Positions 1-8,601 of a stretch of DNA of 64,000 bases are shown in pieces; the first letter of the stretch is position 1; the number at the start of each line of letters is the position of its first letter. Location of the stretch: NCBI RefSeq assembly GCF_001269655.1, contig NZ_LHVE01000001.1:434001-498000 (forward strand). Direction: 5' to 3'. The position numbers were made by a program, and so were the translations under genes. The stretch is from Pseudomonas thivervalensis. GTDB lineage: Bacteria > Pseudomonadota > Gammaproteobacteria > Pseudomonadales > Pseudomonadaceae. Below the pieces are notes generated by a model. That model had not been told where the DNA came from and ran no database searches. It was given only the letters and a program-made list of their open reading frames with translations.

Positions 1-437
1 CGCGCAGCAAGGCGCGATTCTGGAGCGATGCGGCGACGCGATTCGCCAACATCGAGTTGTTGGCTATCGACTGTTCGCTGGCACAGGCGCTCGCCCAGGC
101 CAGCGTGGTCGTCAACATCATGTCCAATGCCGGCATCGAGGCGGGGCTGGCGGGGCGGCCGGTAATACACGTGAATGCCGGCAGCGATGTGGATATCTTT
201 TCCCACGCCTTGTTCTTCGGGCCGCAAGTGCGCGACGAGCAGGCTTTTTCCCAGCAGTTGCAAGCGCTTGAGCGCGATTACCTGGATTGCGTGGCCAGGG
301 TCCGCAGCTTCGCCGATTATCACCTGGTGTACGGCTCCAGGGGGTTGGCGAAAACCGTCGAGCTGGTCGATGACTTGCTGCGCGGCAGAGACCCTGAGCA
401 GGATTTCGAGGTGTTCAGGCTGTCTGCCGCTGGCTGA
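1..437 (+). CDS. C-terminal part of a surface-polysaccharide transferase-like protein (partial)
   Basis: The reading frame is open from the window edge (first full codon at base 3), so the true start lies upstream. The visible 144 residues contain SNAGIEAGLAGRPVIHV, a donor-binding style motif of capsule synthesis (Caps_synth) and CDP-glycerol transferase-like proteins; the KpsS-like gene at 1229 carries the matching NSTVGLESLLLGKPVLTLG. The end is a helical, Leu/Arg-rich tail. It sits at the edge of an LPS core locus, convergent with the kinase gene, 8 bp away. Transfer of a sugar or polyol phosphate to core or O-antigen is inferred from context; the substrate cannot be told. Confidence 0.6.
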   Translation, partial: RSKARFWSDAATRFANIELLAIDCSLAQALAQASVVVNIMSNAGIEAGLAGRPVIHVNAGSDVDIFSHALFFGPQVRDEQAFSQQLQALERDYLDCVARVRSFADYHLVYGSRGLAKTVELVDDLLRGRDPEQDFEVFRLSAAG

Positions 438-445
438 CTGGCGAT

Positions 446-1078
446 TCAGGTATCGAGCGCGAGCCTCAGCTCCCGTTCGTTGCATGTTTGCTGATGGCTG
501 AGGTAGTGCTCCAGGAACCGATTGTCCTTGAGCAACCATTCGCGGTCCTGGCGATAGCGCAACATGTGTTTGAAGTTGCGCAGGCGCAGCCCTTTGCGCA
601 GTGGCCTGCCATAGGCCCTCAGGTCGGCGACATCGATCAACCCCAGCGTGTTTTCAGGTGTCAGCACCACGTTGCCCAGGTGCGCGGAGCGAAAATAGAT
701 GCCGTTTTGATGCAGGTGGGCGATGAACTCGCCGAGCCGTGCCCGAAGTTCATCCGGGGCATCCCCGTCCAGCAATTGCCGGAGGGTGCGGCCGGGCAGC
801 GGGTCGTAATGGACGGCATCACGCTCGATGGCGGGAATGCGATAGACCTGGCGAATTCGCGGGCATTCGATGCCGCGCTCCTGCAACGTCTGGCAGTTGT
901 CGGCAAAACGCCTGGCATATGGCGACCAGAGCGCGGAAGTCAGCAAGCGTTTGCGGCGAAACAACTTGAGCATCGAGCCATCGGCCAGGCGCAGCACTTT
1001 ATCACCTTGGCGATCGGCTTCGAGGACATCGGCACCTTCGCGCAGGTCGAGGTAAACAGTATGGTCGAGCGTTTGCAT
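446..1078 (-). CDS. InaA-family lipopolysaccharide kinase-like protein
   Basis: Protein of 210 residues. I chose the ATG at 1078 (MQTLDHTVYL) because GGAG lies 5 nt before it; a longer frame reaches 1177 without support. It has a protein-kinase-like fold signature: a candidate lysine near 38, a catalytic-loop region HLHQNGI (121-127) followed by FRSAHLGN (129-136), and a metal-site-like IDVADL (148-153). The usual catalytic Asp of the loop is not at its expected place. Relatives sit beside msbA and waaL in Pseudomonas and are annotated as LPS kinases of the InaA/WaaP superfamily, cytoplasmic enzymes that phosphorylate core heptose. The activity of this member is unproven. It is convergent with the preceding gene and divergent from the KpsS-like gene. 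Confidence 0.8.
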   Translation of the reverse strand: MQTLDHTVYLDLREGADVLEADRQGDKVLRLADGSMLKLFRRKRLLTSALWSPYARRFADNCQTLQERGIECPRIRQVYRIPAIERDAVHYDPLPGRTLRQLLDGDAPDELRARLGEFIAHLHQNGIYFRSAHLGNVVLTPENTLGLIDVADLRAYGRPLRKGLRLRNFKHMLRYRQDREWLLKDNRFLEHYLSHQQTCNERELRLALDT

Positions 1079-1228
1079 CAAGGCTCCAAGGCTTGGCCCG
1101 ATGGGGGCAGCCAAGTATGGTAGCGCAGTGTGCGGGCGGCAAAAACCGCTGTGGTATAGTCGCGTCAATTTTTCCAAGGCTCACGCTCTGTTTACGGGCC
1201 TGCCTGGGGCCGTCTCTCTGGATATTCC

Positions 1229-2335
1229 ATGACAAAAACGCTGTTCATATCCTTGGCCAAGCACCAAGGCCTGTATTTCAACCGCTTGCTTAATGAAACC
1301 GAGCTGCAGGGCAAAGTCGTTTCTCCTCAACAGATGCCTTGGCCAAGGTTTCTACGGATCTCCAAGGTCGTTTCTCGCATCGATTGGCCGGGCCTGATTG
1401 AAGAAAAATGCGAAGAGCGTCGGGTCAAGAATAAAAACAACGGCGCGCTGTACCGCCTGTTGCTACGCCTCGAACTCCTTTGGATGGCGCTGCGCGCCCA
1501 GGCCTTGCTTGACCGGGAGCGCCCCGATGCGTTGGCGTTCTGGAACGGCTCCCACCGCTACTGCCGGTTGCTGGCGGCATTGGCGCCGAGCGGTTGCAAG
1601 ACGTTCTTTTTCGAGAACGGCCTGTTGCCCGACACCACCACCGTGGACCCGCGCGGCGTGAATTATCTGAACGCGGTTCCGCGCGATGCCAGTTTCTACC
1701 TCGATTACCCGCACCCGGTGCCGGAAAGCGAGGCTGCGCCGGTGCTGATTCCTCGTGCGCCACGCAGCGCTGGCCCGGCGCCGATCGTGCTGCCGACGCA
1801 ATTCGTCTTCATTCCGTTCCAGGATGATCGTGACAGCCAGGTCCGTTTGTTTTCCCCTTGGATCAGGAATATGCGCGACATGTTTGCCTTGGGCGAGCGA
1901 CTCGCCGAGGAGACGGGCATGACGGTGGTGTTCAAGGAGCACCCGTCCAGCCGTGAGACGTACCCCGAACTGCATGAGCGCACCCACCAACGCCTGCTCT
2001 TCGCCAACGGCAATGCCACGCAGCAATTGATCGAGGCCAGTCAGTTCGTGATCACGATCAATTCGACCGTGGGGCTGGAAAGCCTGCTGCTGGGCAAGCC
2101 CGTGCTTACCCTGGGCCAGGCCTTTTTCAATGTGGAAGGACTGGTGATGCATGCCGATAATGCCGACCAGGTCATGGCGCTGGCCCATGCATTCCCGCAA
2201 TGGCCGCTCGATGAGCGCTTGAGGCGCAATTTCCTTCATTACCTTTCCGAGAGCTACTGCATCAAGGGCAGTTGGAAAAATGCCGATCGGGCTCAATTGC
2301 AACGAGTCGCCAATCGGCTTTTGAGCAGAACCTGA
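1229..2335 (+). CDS. Capsule/LPS biosynthesis protein, KpsS/KpsC (Caps_synth) family
   Basis: Protein of 368 residues with the family landmarks FENGLLPDTTTVDPRGVN (128-145), FQDDRDSQV (198-206), KEHPSSR (236-242) and NSTVGLESLLLGKPVLTLG (278-296). In KpsC and KpsS this architecture makes beta-Kdo linkages on a lipid acceptor, but the family also occurs in LPS loci where its product is not established. Its TGA is followed directly by the ATG of waaL, so the two are translationally linked. Likely a cytoplasmic glycosyltransferase for core or O-antigen; sugar specificity is inference. Confidence 0.8.
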   Translation: MTKTLFISLAKHQGLYFNRLLNETELQGKVVSPQQMPWPRFLRISKVVSRIDWPGLIEEKCEERRVKNKNNGALYRLLLRLELLWMALRAQALLDRERPDALAFWNGSHRYCRLLAALAPSGCKTFFFENGLLPDTTTVDPRGVNYLNAVPRDASFYLDYPHPVPESEAAPVLIPRAPRSAGPAPIVLPTQFVFIPFQDDRDSQVRLFSPWIRNMRDMFALGERLAEETGMTVVFKEHPSSRETYPELHERTHQRLLFANGNATQQLIEASQFVITINSTVGLESLLLGKPVLTLGQAFFNVEGLVMHADNADQVMALAHAFPQWPLDERLRRNFLHYLSESYCIKGSWKNADRAQLQRVANRLLSRT

Positions 2336-3532
2336 ATGTTGAACAGTATAAAAAGACTGATCGACCAGGATGTCCTGGTGGCATGGGCATCCATTGGATT
2401 TCTGGTTTTTCTATGTGGTGCTTGGGTACTGCCGGAAAACAAGCTGTATCACCAGATGTTGATTTTCCTGCTGTGGCTGCCTGCCTTGCTGGCGCTGTTC
2501 CGTCGCGATTTTCGGTTGTTGTTCAAGCAGCCGGAGTGCGTGCTTTACGCATTATTCGTGGCCTGGACGTTATTGGTGCTTTGGGTTGAGGGAGGAGAGA
2601 ACGTCCTTGGCAAGGTCAAGGTGACGATCTATGTGGCGCTGACGCTGTCCGGCATATTGCTGGCGGCACAGAACCGCAAATGGCGGTTCGAGTCGATGTT
2701 GCTGTATGCATCGATCGTGGGCGGTTTTTTTGCTTTGGCCTCCTGGGTCTATTTTTACCAGTTCGCCGCCCAGCCTTTCAGTGCGCGACTGCTTGCCATT
2801 GGTTTGTGGGACACCGCCATTCCCGCCGCGCACGCGGTAGGAGCCCTTGCGATCATCGGCACATTCATGTTGCAGACCAAACGTTCCAGCCCTTGGGTGA
2901 TGATGCTTCTGATCATTCCTGCCGTGGGATACACGGTATTTTTGGGCTTCAACCAGACACGCGGTGTGTGGATCGGCCTGCTGGCCGGTTTGTTGATGGC
3001 GGGCGTGGCGAGACCGTCGCGACTGACCGCAGCCTTGATCGCTCTGGTGATTGCCGGGATAGCGTTCATCGCTGTATTGACCCCTGAAGTCTTCCTACAA
3101 CGTGGTGTGTCCTACCGTCCAGAGCTATGGAGCGCTGGTACTCGCTTGATGCTGGAACACTGGGCGATGGGGCTGGGTTTCCATGATTACCTCATTCCCA
3201 TTCCCGAAATCGGGCAGTCATTCAAGCATCCCCATAACCTTTTCCTGGATATCGGTGTACGTCTCGGTGTTCCTGGCCTGATGTTGTATGGCGTGCTTTG
3301 GCTGGCTGCGGGCTGGCGTGGTTGGGTTTCGCGTGCGCAACCGCTGGGCCAGGTGCTGCTGATACTGTGGGTTTTCTCCGGCGTGTCATTACTGACAGAT
3401 GGCATTGGCCTATGGCTCAAGCCCAACGCGGACTGGCTGATTACTTGGCTGCCCATTGCGTTGAGCATAGTATTGGCTGCTCGCGGTAACCCTGAAATCA
3501 GGAATTCCAATGGGAGCGTTCCTGTCTCCTGA
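2336..3532 (+). CDS. waaL: O-antigen ligase
   Basis: Polytopic membrane protein of 398 residues with about 12 hydrophobic segments and a Wzy_C-type region. Two landmarks of the ligase/polymerase fold are visible: NQTRGVWIGLLAG and, in the large periplasmic loop, FKHPHNLFLDIGVRLG with the key His. WaaL transfers undecaprenyl-PP-linked O-antigen to lipid A-core on the periplasmic face of the inner membrane. The position immediately before msbA matches the order in other pseudomonads and favours ligase over the related Wzy polymerase. The start follows the upstream stop directly. Confidence 0.85.
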   Translation: MLNSIKRLIDQDVLVAWASIGFLVFLCGAWVLPENKLYHQMLIFLLWLPALLALFRRDFRLLFKQPECVLYALFVAWTLLVLWVEGGENVLGKVKVTIYVALTLSGILLAAQNRKWRFESMLLYASIVGGFFALASWVYFYQFAAQPFSARLLAIGLWDTAIPAAHAVGALAIIGTFMLQTKRSSPWVMMLLIIPAVGYTVFLGFNQTRGVWIGLLAGLLMAGVARPSRLTAALIALVIAGIAFIAVLTPEVFLQRGVSYRPELWSAGTRLMLEHWAMGLGFHDYLIPIPEIGQSFKHPHNLFLDIGVRLGVPGLMLYGVLWLAAGWRGWVSRAQPLGQVLLILWVFSGVSLLTDGIGLWLKPNADWLITWLPIALSIVLAARGNPEIRNSNGSVPVS

Positions 3533-3665
3533 CCCTGCGGTCGTGCCGTGAGGAGTCCTCCTGACGGTACTCCCACTCCTTCGTCCTGGCTGGACCAATG
3601 TTGCAATTGGTTCGCTGTTACAATCCGCAGCTTGTCTGTCTTTTCAAACGTGCGAGGCGCACCGA

Positions 3666-5456
3666 ATGGCCAATTCCGACCAGCAATCGAGCATGAAGAT
3701 TTACGTGCGATTGCTAAAATACGTACTCCCGTATTGGGGCGCTTTCGCCGTCAGTATCGTTGGCTTCGTGTTGTTCGCATCCAGCCAGCCGATGCTGGCG
3801 GACATGCTCAAGCATTTTCTCGACGCGCTGCAAAAGCCCAATGACACCCGATTCATGGGGGTGTCGCTGGTACTGGGGGTTCCGCTGCTGATCGTGCTGA
3901 TTGCGGTCTACCAGGGTATCGGTTCATTCCTGGGCAACTACTACTTGGCCAAGGTCGCTCGGGGCGTGGTCCATGACTTGCGTTGCGCGTTGTTCGACAA
4001 CCTGCTGACCTTGCCCAACCGTTATTTCGACAACCATAACTCCGGACACCTGATTTCCCGCATTACCTACAACGTGACCATGGTCACCGGTGCCGCCACC
4101 GATGCCATCAAGGTTGTCATCCGGGAGGGGTTGTCCGTTGTGTTCCTGTTCGGCTATCTGCTCTACAGCAACTGGAAAATGACCTTGGTGTTGCTGGCGA
4201 TCCTGCCGGTCATTGCCTTGCTGGTGAGCAGCGCGAGCAAGAAATTCCGCAAGCAAAGCAAGAAAATCCAAGTGGCGATGGGCGATGTGACCCATGTGGC
4301 GTCGGAAACCATCCAGGGTTACCGCGTGGTGCGCAGCTTCGGTGGCGAAAGCTATGAGATCGAGCGGTTCCACAAGGCCAGCGCCGATAACATGAACCGC
4401 AGCCTGGGCATGACGCGCACCCAGTCGATCTACACGCCGATGCTGCAGTTGGTGATCTACATCGGCATGGCCGTGTTGATGTACCTGGTGCTTTACCTGC
4501 GTGGCGATGCCTCGGCAGGGGAGCTGGTTGCCTATATCACCGCTGCCGGCTTGCTACCCAAGCCTATCCGCCAGTTGTCGGAAGTCAGTGCCACGATCCA
4601 GAAAGGGCTGGCCGCGGCGGAGAGCATTTTCGAGCAACTCGACGAAGAGCCTGAAGTCGATACGGGGACCCAGGAAATGGCCCGGGTCAATGGTCGCCTG
4701 GAAGTGCGCAACCTGAGTTTCCAATACCCGGGCACGGAAAAACTCGTGCTCGACGATATCTCCTTTACCGCCGAAGAGGGCCAGATGATCGCTCTGGTAG
4801 GACGCTCGGGCAGCGGCAAGTCGACCCTTGCCAACCTCATCCCGCGTTTCTATCACCACGACAAGGGTCAAATCCTGCTCGACGGCGTGGATGTCGAGCA
4901 GTACCGGCTGAACAACCTGCGTCGTCACATTGCCTTGGTGAACCAGCACGTCACGTTGTTCAACGACAGCGTGACCAACAACATTGCCTATGGCGATCTC
5001 GCCGGTGCGCCGTTCGAAGATGTACGCAGGGCAGCCGAAGATGCCTACGCCGCCGAGTTCATCGAGCAGATGCCGCAAGGCTACGACACCCTGGTCGGCG
5101 AGAACGGCGTGCTGCTTTCTGGTGGTCAGCGCCAGCGCCTGGCGATTGCCAGGGCGTTGCTCAAGAACGCTCCGCTGTTGATCCTCGATGAGGCGACGTC
5201 GGCCCTGGACACGGAGTCCGAGCGTCATATCCAGGCCGCCCTGGACCAGGTGATGAAAGGACGCACCACGCTCGTCATTGCCCACCGGTTGTCGACGATC
5301 GAAAAAGCCGACCTGATCCTGCTGATGGACAAGGGTCGTATCGTCGAGCGAGGCACCCACGCCGAGCTGTTGGCGCTGAATGGCTTCTACGCGCGCTTGC
5401 ATGAAAAGGATTTCGTCGAGGGTGCCGACGAGGCGGCGAAGGAGTCCTTCGTTTGA
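3666..5456 (+). CDS. msbA: Lipid A-core flippase, ABC transporter MsbA
   Basis: Protein of 596 residues: six-helix transmembrane domain in the first 310 residues, then an ATPase domain with Walker A GRSGSGKST (379-387), signature LSGGQ (484-488), Walker B LLILDEA (504-510) and an H-loop in VIAHRLST. This is the usual MsbA length. It flips lipid A-core from the inner to the outer leaflet of the inner membrane using ATP and is normally essential. The 133-bp gap before it may carry its own promoter, with TACAAT at 3619-3624 and no convincing -35. Its last codons overlap the next gene by 4 nt. Confidence 0.95.
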   Translation: MANSDQQSSMKIYVRLLKYVLPYWGAFAVSIVGFVLFASSQPMLADMLKHFLDALQKPNDTRFMGVSLVLGVPLLIVLIAVYQGIGSFLGNYYLAKVARGVVHDLRCALFDNLLTLPNRYFDNHNSGHLISRITYNVTMVTGAATDAIKVVIREGLSVVFLFGYLLYSNWKMTLVLLAILPVIALLVSSASKKFRKQSKKIQVAMGDVTHVASETIQGYRVVRSFGGESYEIERFHKASADNMNRSLGMTRTQSIYTPMLQLVIYIGMAVLMYLVLYLRGDASAGELVAYITAAGLLPKPIRQLSEVSATIQKGLAAAESIFEQLDEEPEVDTGTQEMARVNGRLEVRNLSFQYPGTEKLVLDDISFTAEEGQMIALVGRSGSGKSTLANLIPRFYHHDKGQILLDGVDVEQYRLNNLRRHIALVNQHVTLFNDSVTNNIAYGDLAGAPFEDVRRAAEDAYAAEFIEQMPQGYDTLVGENGVLLSGGQRQRLAIARALLKNAPLLILDEATSALDTESERHIQAALDQVMKGRTTLVIAHRLSTIEKADLILLMDKGRIVERGTHAELLALNGFYARLHEKDFVEGADEAAKESFV

Positions 5457-6352
5457 TTCTGAGTTACTGGCGGGCTTGGCGGGAAAACGGTTGGACCCCC
5501 ATAGACGCTGCGACTTATGCCCAAGCCTGGCATCAGTTCGGCGGCAGCGTGGCGACACACCCTGATGTGGTCGAACGCCTGGCCGGGCTGGTGGGCATTC
5601 CGGTGCGCTACCTTGGGTGGCTCGTTGACGGCCAACTGTGCGCCGCCATGCCCACCTGGGGCCGGCATGTGGCGCTATCGAAGGATGTGCTCAAGCGTGA
5701 AGGCAAGCGGGGCATGCTCGACCTGGGCAATGCCGAGGTCATCCTGCCCATCAGCCAAGGCACCCAGGTTCGCCTGCGGCACCGCATGCGGTATGTGTCC
5801 GAACTCAATGCGCCGCACGTCATTGGCCTCGTCGAGCAACCTGAAGGCCTGGCGCTGGCACGCGAGCCCGAGGACTACAGCAAGAAGTTCCGCTACAACC
5901 AGCGCCGCGAACAGCGGCTGCTGGAAGACGCGGGCGGCAGTATCCGACCCATGCTCGAACTGACCCCTGGCGAACAGGCCGCGGTGTATGCCGACCTGTT
6001 CCAGCGTCGCTGGAATTTCGAAGTCCCGGGCAAGACGCATCTGGCCGAGGTGTTCAGCCTGATGCGCGAATTCATGACCGGGTCGCTGATTTATCTGAAT
6101 GACGAACCGGTGGCGATCCAGATTCTGTATCGGGTCGAGGCGCCCGACTGGTTCAGCCTGGAATATATCAATGGCGGGGTTGATCCGCAGAGCCGCGACT
6201 TCAGTCCGGGCAGCGTGCTCAGCTTCGTCAACACCCAGGCGCAATGGGAGCTGGCCCGTGCGGCGGGCAAGCCGCTGCGCTACTCGTTCGGCCGCGCCGA
6301 TCGCGAATACAAGGATCGCTGGTGCAACCGGGTTCCGGTCTATCAGGTCTGA
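5453..6352 (+). CDS. Mig-14 family protein (envelope/antimicrobial peptide resistance)
   Basis: Protein of 299 residues starting at a TTG that overlaps the msbA stop (TTGA), with AAGGAG about 8 nt upstream, so it is translationally coupled to msbA. The FYSKKFRYNQRR-like basic stretch around 145 and the GNAT/FemAB-like second half (about 170-299, with SLEYINGGVDPQSRDFSPGS) match Mig-14, first known in Salmonella as a factor for resistance to cationic peptides. No membrane segment is visible; it is probably a cytoplasmic or inner-face acyl- or aminoacyl-transferase-like enzyme. The coupling to msbA suggests it acts on lipid A-core precursors, which is inference. Confidence 0.75.
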   Translation: MILSYWRAWRENGWTPIDAATYAQAWHQFGGSVATHPDVVERLAGLVGIPVRYLGWLVDGQLCAAMPTWGRHVALSKDVLKREGKRGMLDLGNAEVILPISQGTQVRLRHRMRYVSELNAPHVIGLVEQPEGLALAREPEDYSKKFRYNQRREQRLLEDAGGSIRPMLELTPGEQAAVYADLFQRRWNFEVPGKTHLAEVFSLMREFMTGSLIYLNDEPVAIQILYRVEAPDWFSLEYINGGVDPQSRDFSPGSVLSFVNTQAQWELARAAGKPLRYSFGRADREYKDRWCNRVPVYQV

Positions 6353-6389
6353 GTGAGGACACGCCGCCCATGAACGAGGGAACAGAACC

Positions 6390-7823
6390 GTGAGCGCACG
6401 CAAGCAGCAACTGCTCAAACGCCATCGCCAACGCAAGCGCCTGATACTCGCGGGTGCGCTGCTGGCCGCACTGGTGCTCGGTTTTACGGTTTCGTGGTGG
6501 TCGTTGCCGGCATTTCTCCTGCTGGGCTGGGTCGCCCACGAAGCATGGTTCTCCGACCATCTGTTCTATACCCCGGGCGACGATTATCGCTATGACTTCC
6601 CGCCAGGTACGCCGCGATTTTCCGCCAGCTTGATTGGCGGGAAACTGCAAGTCACGGGTGAGTTCGATGCCCGCCAGACGCTGATCTTGCAGGTGCGGAT
6701 AAAAAGTCATTGGCTGGGACGCTTCCTCGACCCCCACGTCTGGATTGGTGATGATCGTCAGGATCTTGAACGGGGCGTCTGCGGCGAGCGTTTTCTCAAT
6801 CTGTCCGGGCAAGGACCGGCACTGACGGACGGGACCCTGGCATTGCGCGGGCGTTTTTGCGGCATTGCCCCACAGGCTACGTTGCATGTGCTGAGCAATC
6901 CGGATTTCGGCCAGCAGCGCCTGCTCATCGTCGCCCCCCATGCCGATGACGCCGAACTGGCGGCCTTCGGGCTGTACAGCCGTGCCAGCGATGTGTCCAT
7001 CGTTACGCTGACCCAGGGGGAAATCGAGGCCGAGCGCTATCGCGACATGGGCCTGGCCCCCGCTGAAGCCGCTCGTCTCAAGGGGCGCCTGCGCAGTTGG
7101 GACAGCCTGGCTGTGCCGTTATGGGGGGGCGTGGCGCAACAGCGATGCGTGCAGCTGGGTTATTACTGCCTGCAGTTGGATGCCATGGCGAAGGCGCCGG
7201 ACCAGGGCTTCGGCTCGCGGGAGTCGGGCGAGAGCGATATTCGCAAGGTCCGACGGTTCAATGCCTTGAGCCTGCCGGGTGACGGGGATGGTTTGCCCAC
7301 GTGGCGCAACCTGGTGGCCGACCTGGCACGTTTGCTCGAACATTGCCGGCCCGAGGTGGTGTTGACGCCACATCCCGAACTGGACCCGCACAGCGATCAT
7401 GTCGCCAGCACCCGAGCGCTGATGGAGGCGATCGAGCTCAGTTCCTGGCGGCCGCAGGCATTGTTGCTCTATGCCAATCACCTGCATGACAACGACCGCT
7501 GGCCGATGGGGCCGGCAGGCCATGGCATTGCGCTGCCGCCGGCCATCGAACCCTTGCCGGCCGATGGGTTGTGGAGCCCGTCGCTGGATGCTTCCACCCG
7601 CATGGACAAGGCCATGGCCCTGGGCATGCAACATGACTTGCAGGGTCGTCCTCCGTTCAAGCGACGTTTGCGCCGCACCCTCCAGCGCCTGCTGGCCGGG
7701 CGTCGCTGGCCTCGTACCGGAGAGGATGAGTTCTTCCGCAAGGCGGTTCGTCGGCATGAGCTTTTCTGGGTTCGGCACTTGGACACCTCGCCGCAGGATG
7801 ATCGCCAGGCTGGCCGCCCCTGA
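6390..7823 (+). CDS. Membrane-anchored PIG-L family deacetylase
   Basis: GTG start, 477 residues. Two hydrophobic segments lie at about 18-55, then a soluble domain. The PIG-L metal site is visible as PHADDAE (183-189, H184, D186, D187) and HPELDPHSDH (328-337). PIG-L enzymes remove N-acetyl groups from GlcNAc-type sugars with a divalent metal. In an LPS locus this points to deacetylation of a core or O-antigen amino sugar, adding positive charge; that is inference. It lies 37 bp after the Mig-14 gene and probably shares the msbA transcript. The region between the membrane segments and the PIG-L domain (about 60-175) looks like an extra beta-rich domain. Confidence 0.8.
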   Translation: MSARKQQLLKRHRQRKRLILAGALLAALVLGFTVSWWSLPAFLLLGWVAHEAWFSDHLFYTPGDDYRYDFPPGTPRFSASLIGGKLQVTGEFDARQTLILQVRIKSHWLGRFLDPHVWIGDDRQDLERGVCGERFLNLSGQGPALTDGTLALRGRFCGIAPQATLHVLSNPDFGQQRLLIVAPHADDAELAAFGLYSRASDVSIVTLTQGEIEAERYRDMGLAPAEAARLKGRLRSWDSLAVPLWGGVAQQRCVQLGYYCLQLDAMAKAPDQGFGSRESGESDIRKVRRFNALSLPGDGDGLPTWRNLVADLARLLEHCRPEVVLTPHPELDPHSDHVASTRALMEAIELSSWRPQALLLYANHLHDNDRWPMGPAGHGIALPPAIEPLPADGLWSPSLDASTRMDKAMALGMQHDLQGRPPFKRRLRRTLQRLLAGRRWPRTGEDEFFRKAVRRHELFWVRHLDTSPQDDRQAGRP

Positions 7824-7895
7824 TTCGTTGACGTGCCCGCGCCAGCCTGTGCTTTACTTCTGAGCTACCGGCAGCGCATGGGAGATGCTTGATTC

Positions 7896-8507
7896 ATGGA
7901 GAGGATGTCAAAGGTATCGATGCATCAACAGAACTCGCTTCACACGTCGACGGTTTCCCCCCAGGCCAGGGCCGCGATCAAATTCCAACAACCGCTATGC
8001 ATCTGGCTGACCGGGCTTTCCGGGGCGGGGAAGTCGACACTGGCCAATGCGCTGGAAGTGCGGCTGCACGAGCAGGGGCTTCACACCTGTCTGCTTGACG
8101 GCGACAACCTGCGCCGGGGGTTGTGCAGTGACCTGGGCATGACGCCTGAAGCACGCAATGAGAACATCCGACGCATTGCCGAGGTAGCGCGGCTGATGGT
8201 CGACGCAGGGCTGATTGTCATCGTTGCGGCCATTTCACCGTTTCGATCCGACCGTGAGGCGGCGCGCAAGTTGTTTCCCGAGGGCCGCTTCCTGGAAGTC
8301 TATGTCAGCACGTCCTTCGAGGTCTGTGCCCAGCGGGATCCAAAGGGGCTTTATCGGGAAGCGCGTGCCGGCCGGTTGAAAAATTTCACTGGCGTCGACA
8401 GTCCGTACGAAGCTCCCCTGGCCCCCGAGGGCAATATCGACACGGGCGAGCTGGTGCTGAGCGAGGCCTGCGAGCGATTGTGGGCATTGGTACAGCGCTT
8501 CCCCTGA
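7896..8507 (+). CDS. cysC: Adenylylsulfate (APS) kinase
   Basis: Protein of up to 203 residues; ATG at 7920 (AAAGG 5 nt upstream) would give a 195-residue form and is a good alternative start. P-loop GLSGAGKST (40-48), the APS-binding DGDNLRRGL and the lid region [12 protein letters not shown] are intact. It makes PAPS from APS and ATP in the cytoplasm. Most pseudomonads carry APS kinase as the CysNC fusion for sulfate assimilation, so a separate copy inside an LPS locus suggests PAPS supply for a specific sulfation or simply a redundant copy. No sulfotransferase is visible in the window. Confidence 0.9.
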   Translation: MERMSKVSMHQQNSLHTSTVSPQARAAIKFQQPLCIWLTGLSGAGKSTLANALEVRLHEQGLHTCLLDGDNLRRGLCSDLGMTPEARNENIRRIAEVARLMVDAGLIVIVAAISPFRSDREAARKLFPEGRFLEVYVSTSFEVCAQRDPKGLYREARAGRLKNFTGVDSPYEAPLAPEGNIDTGELVLSEACERLWALVQRFP

Positions 8508-8601
8508 AAGCGGCTATCGCGTCCGGTTACAGCCATGGAAGAGCCTGCCTCAACCCTGTGCTAATATCGCGCCCCTGTTCATTTTGTATGTGGGATGCTC
8601 C

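Noticed and set aside
1079..1177. N-terminal extension of the LPS kinase-like gene
   Set aside because: It lacks an RBS, is not hydrophobic or conserved in character, and the ATG at 1078 has a good RBS.
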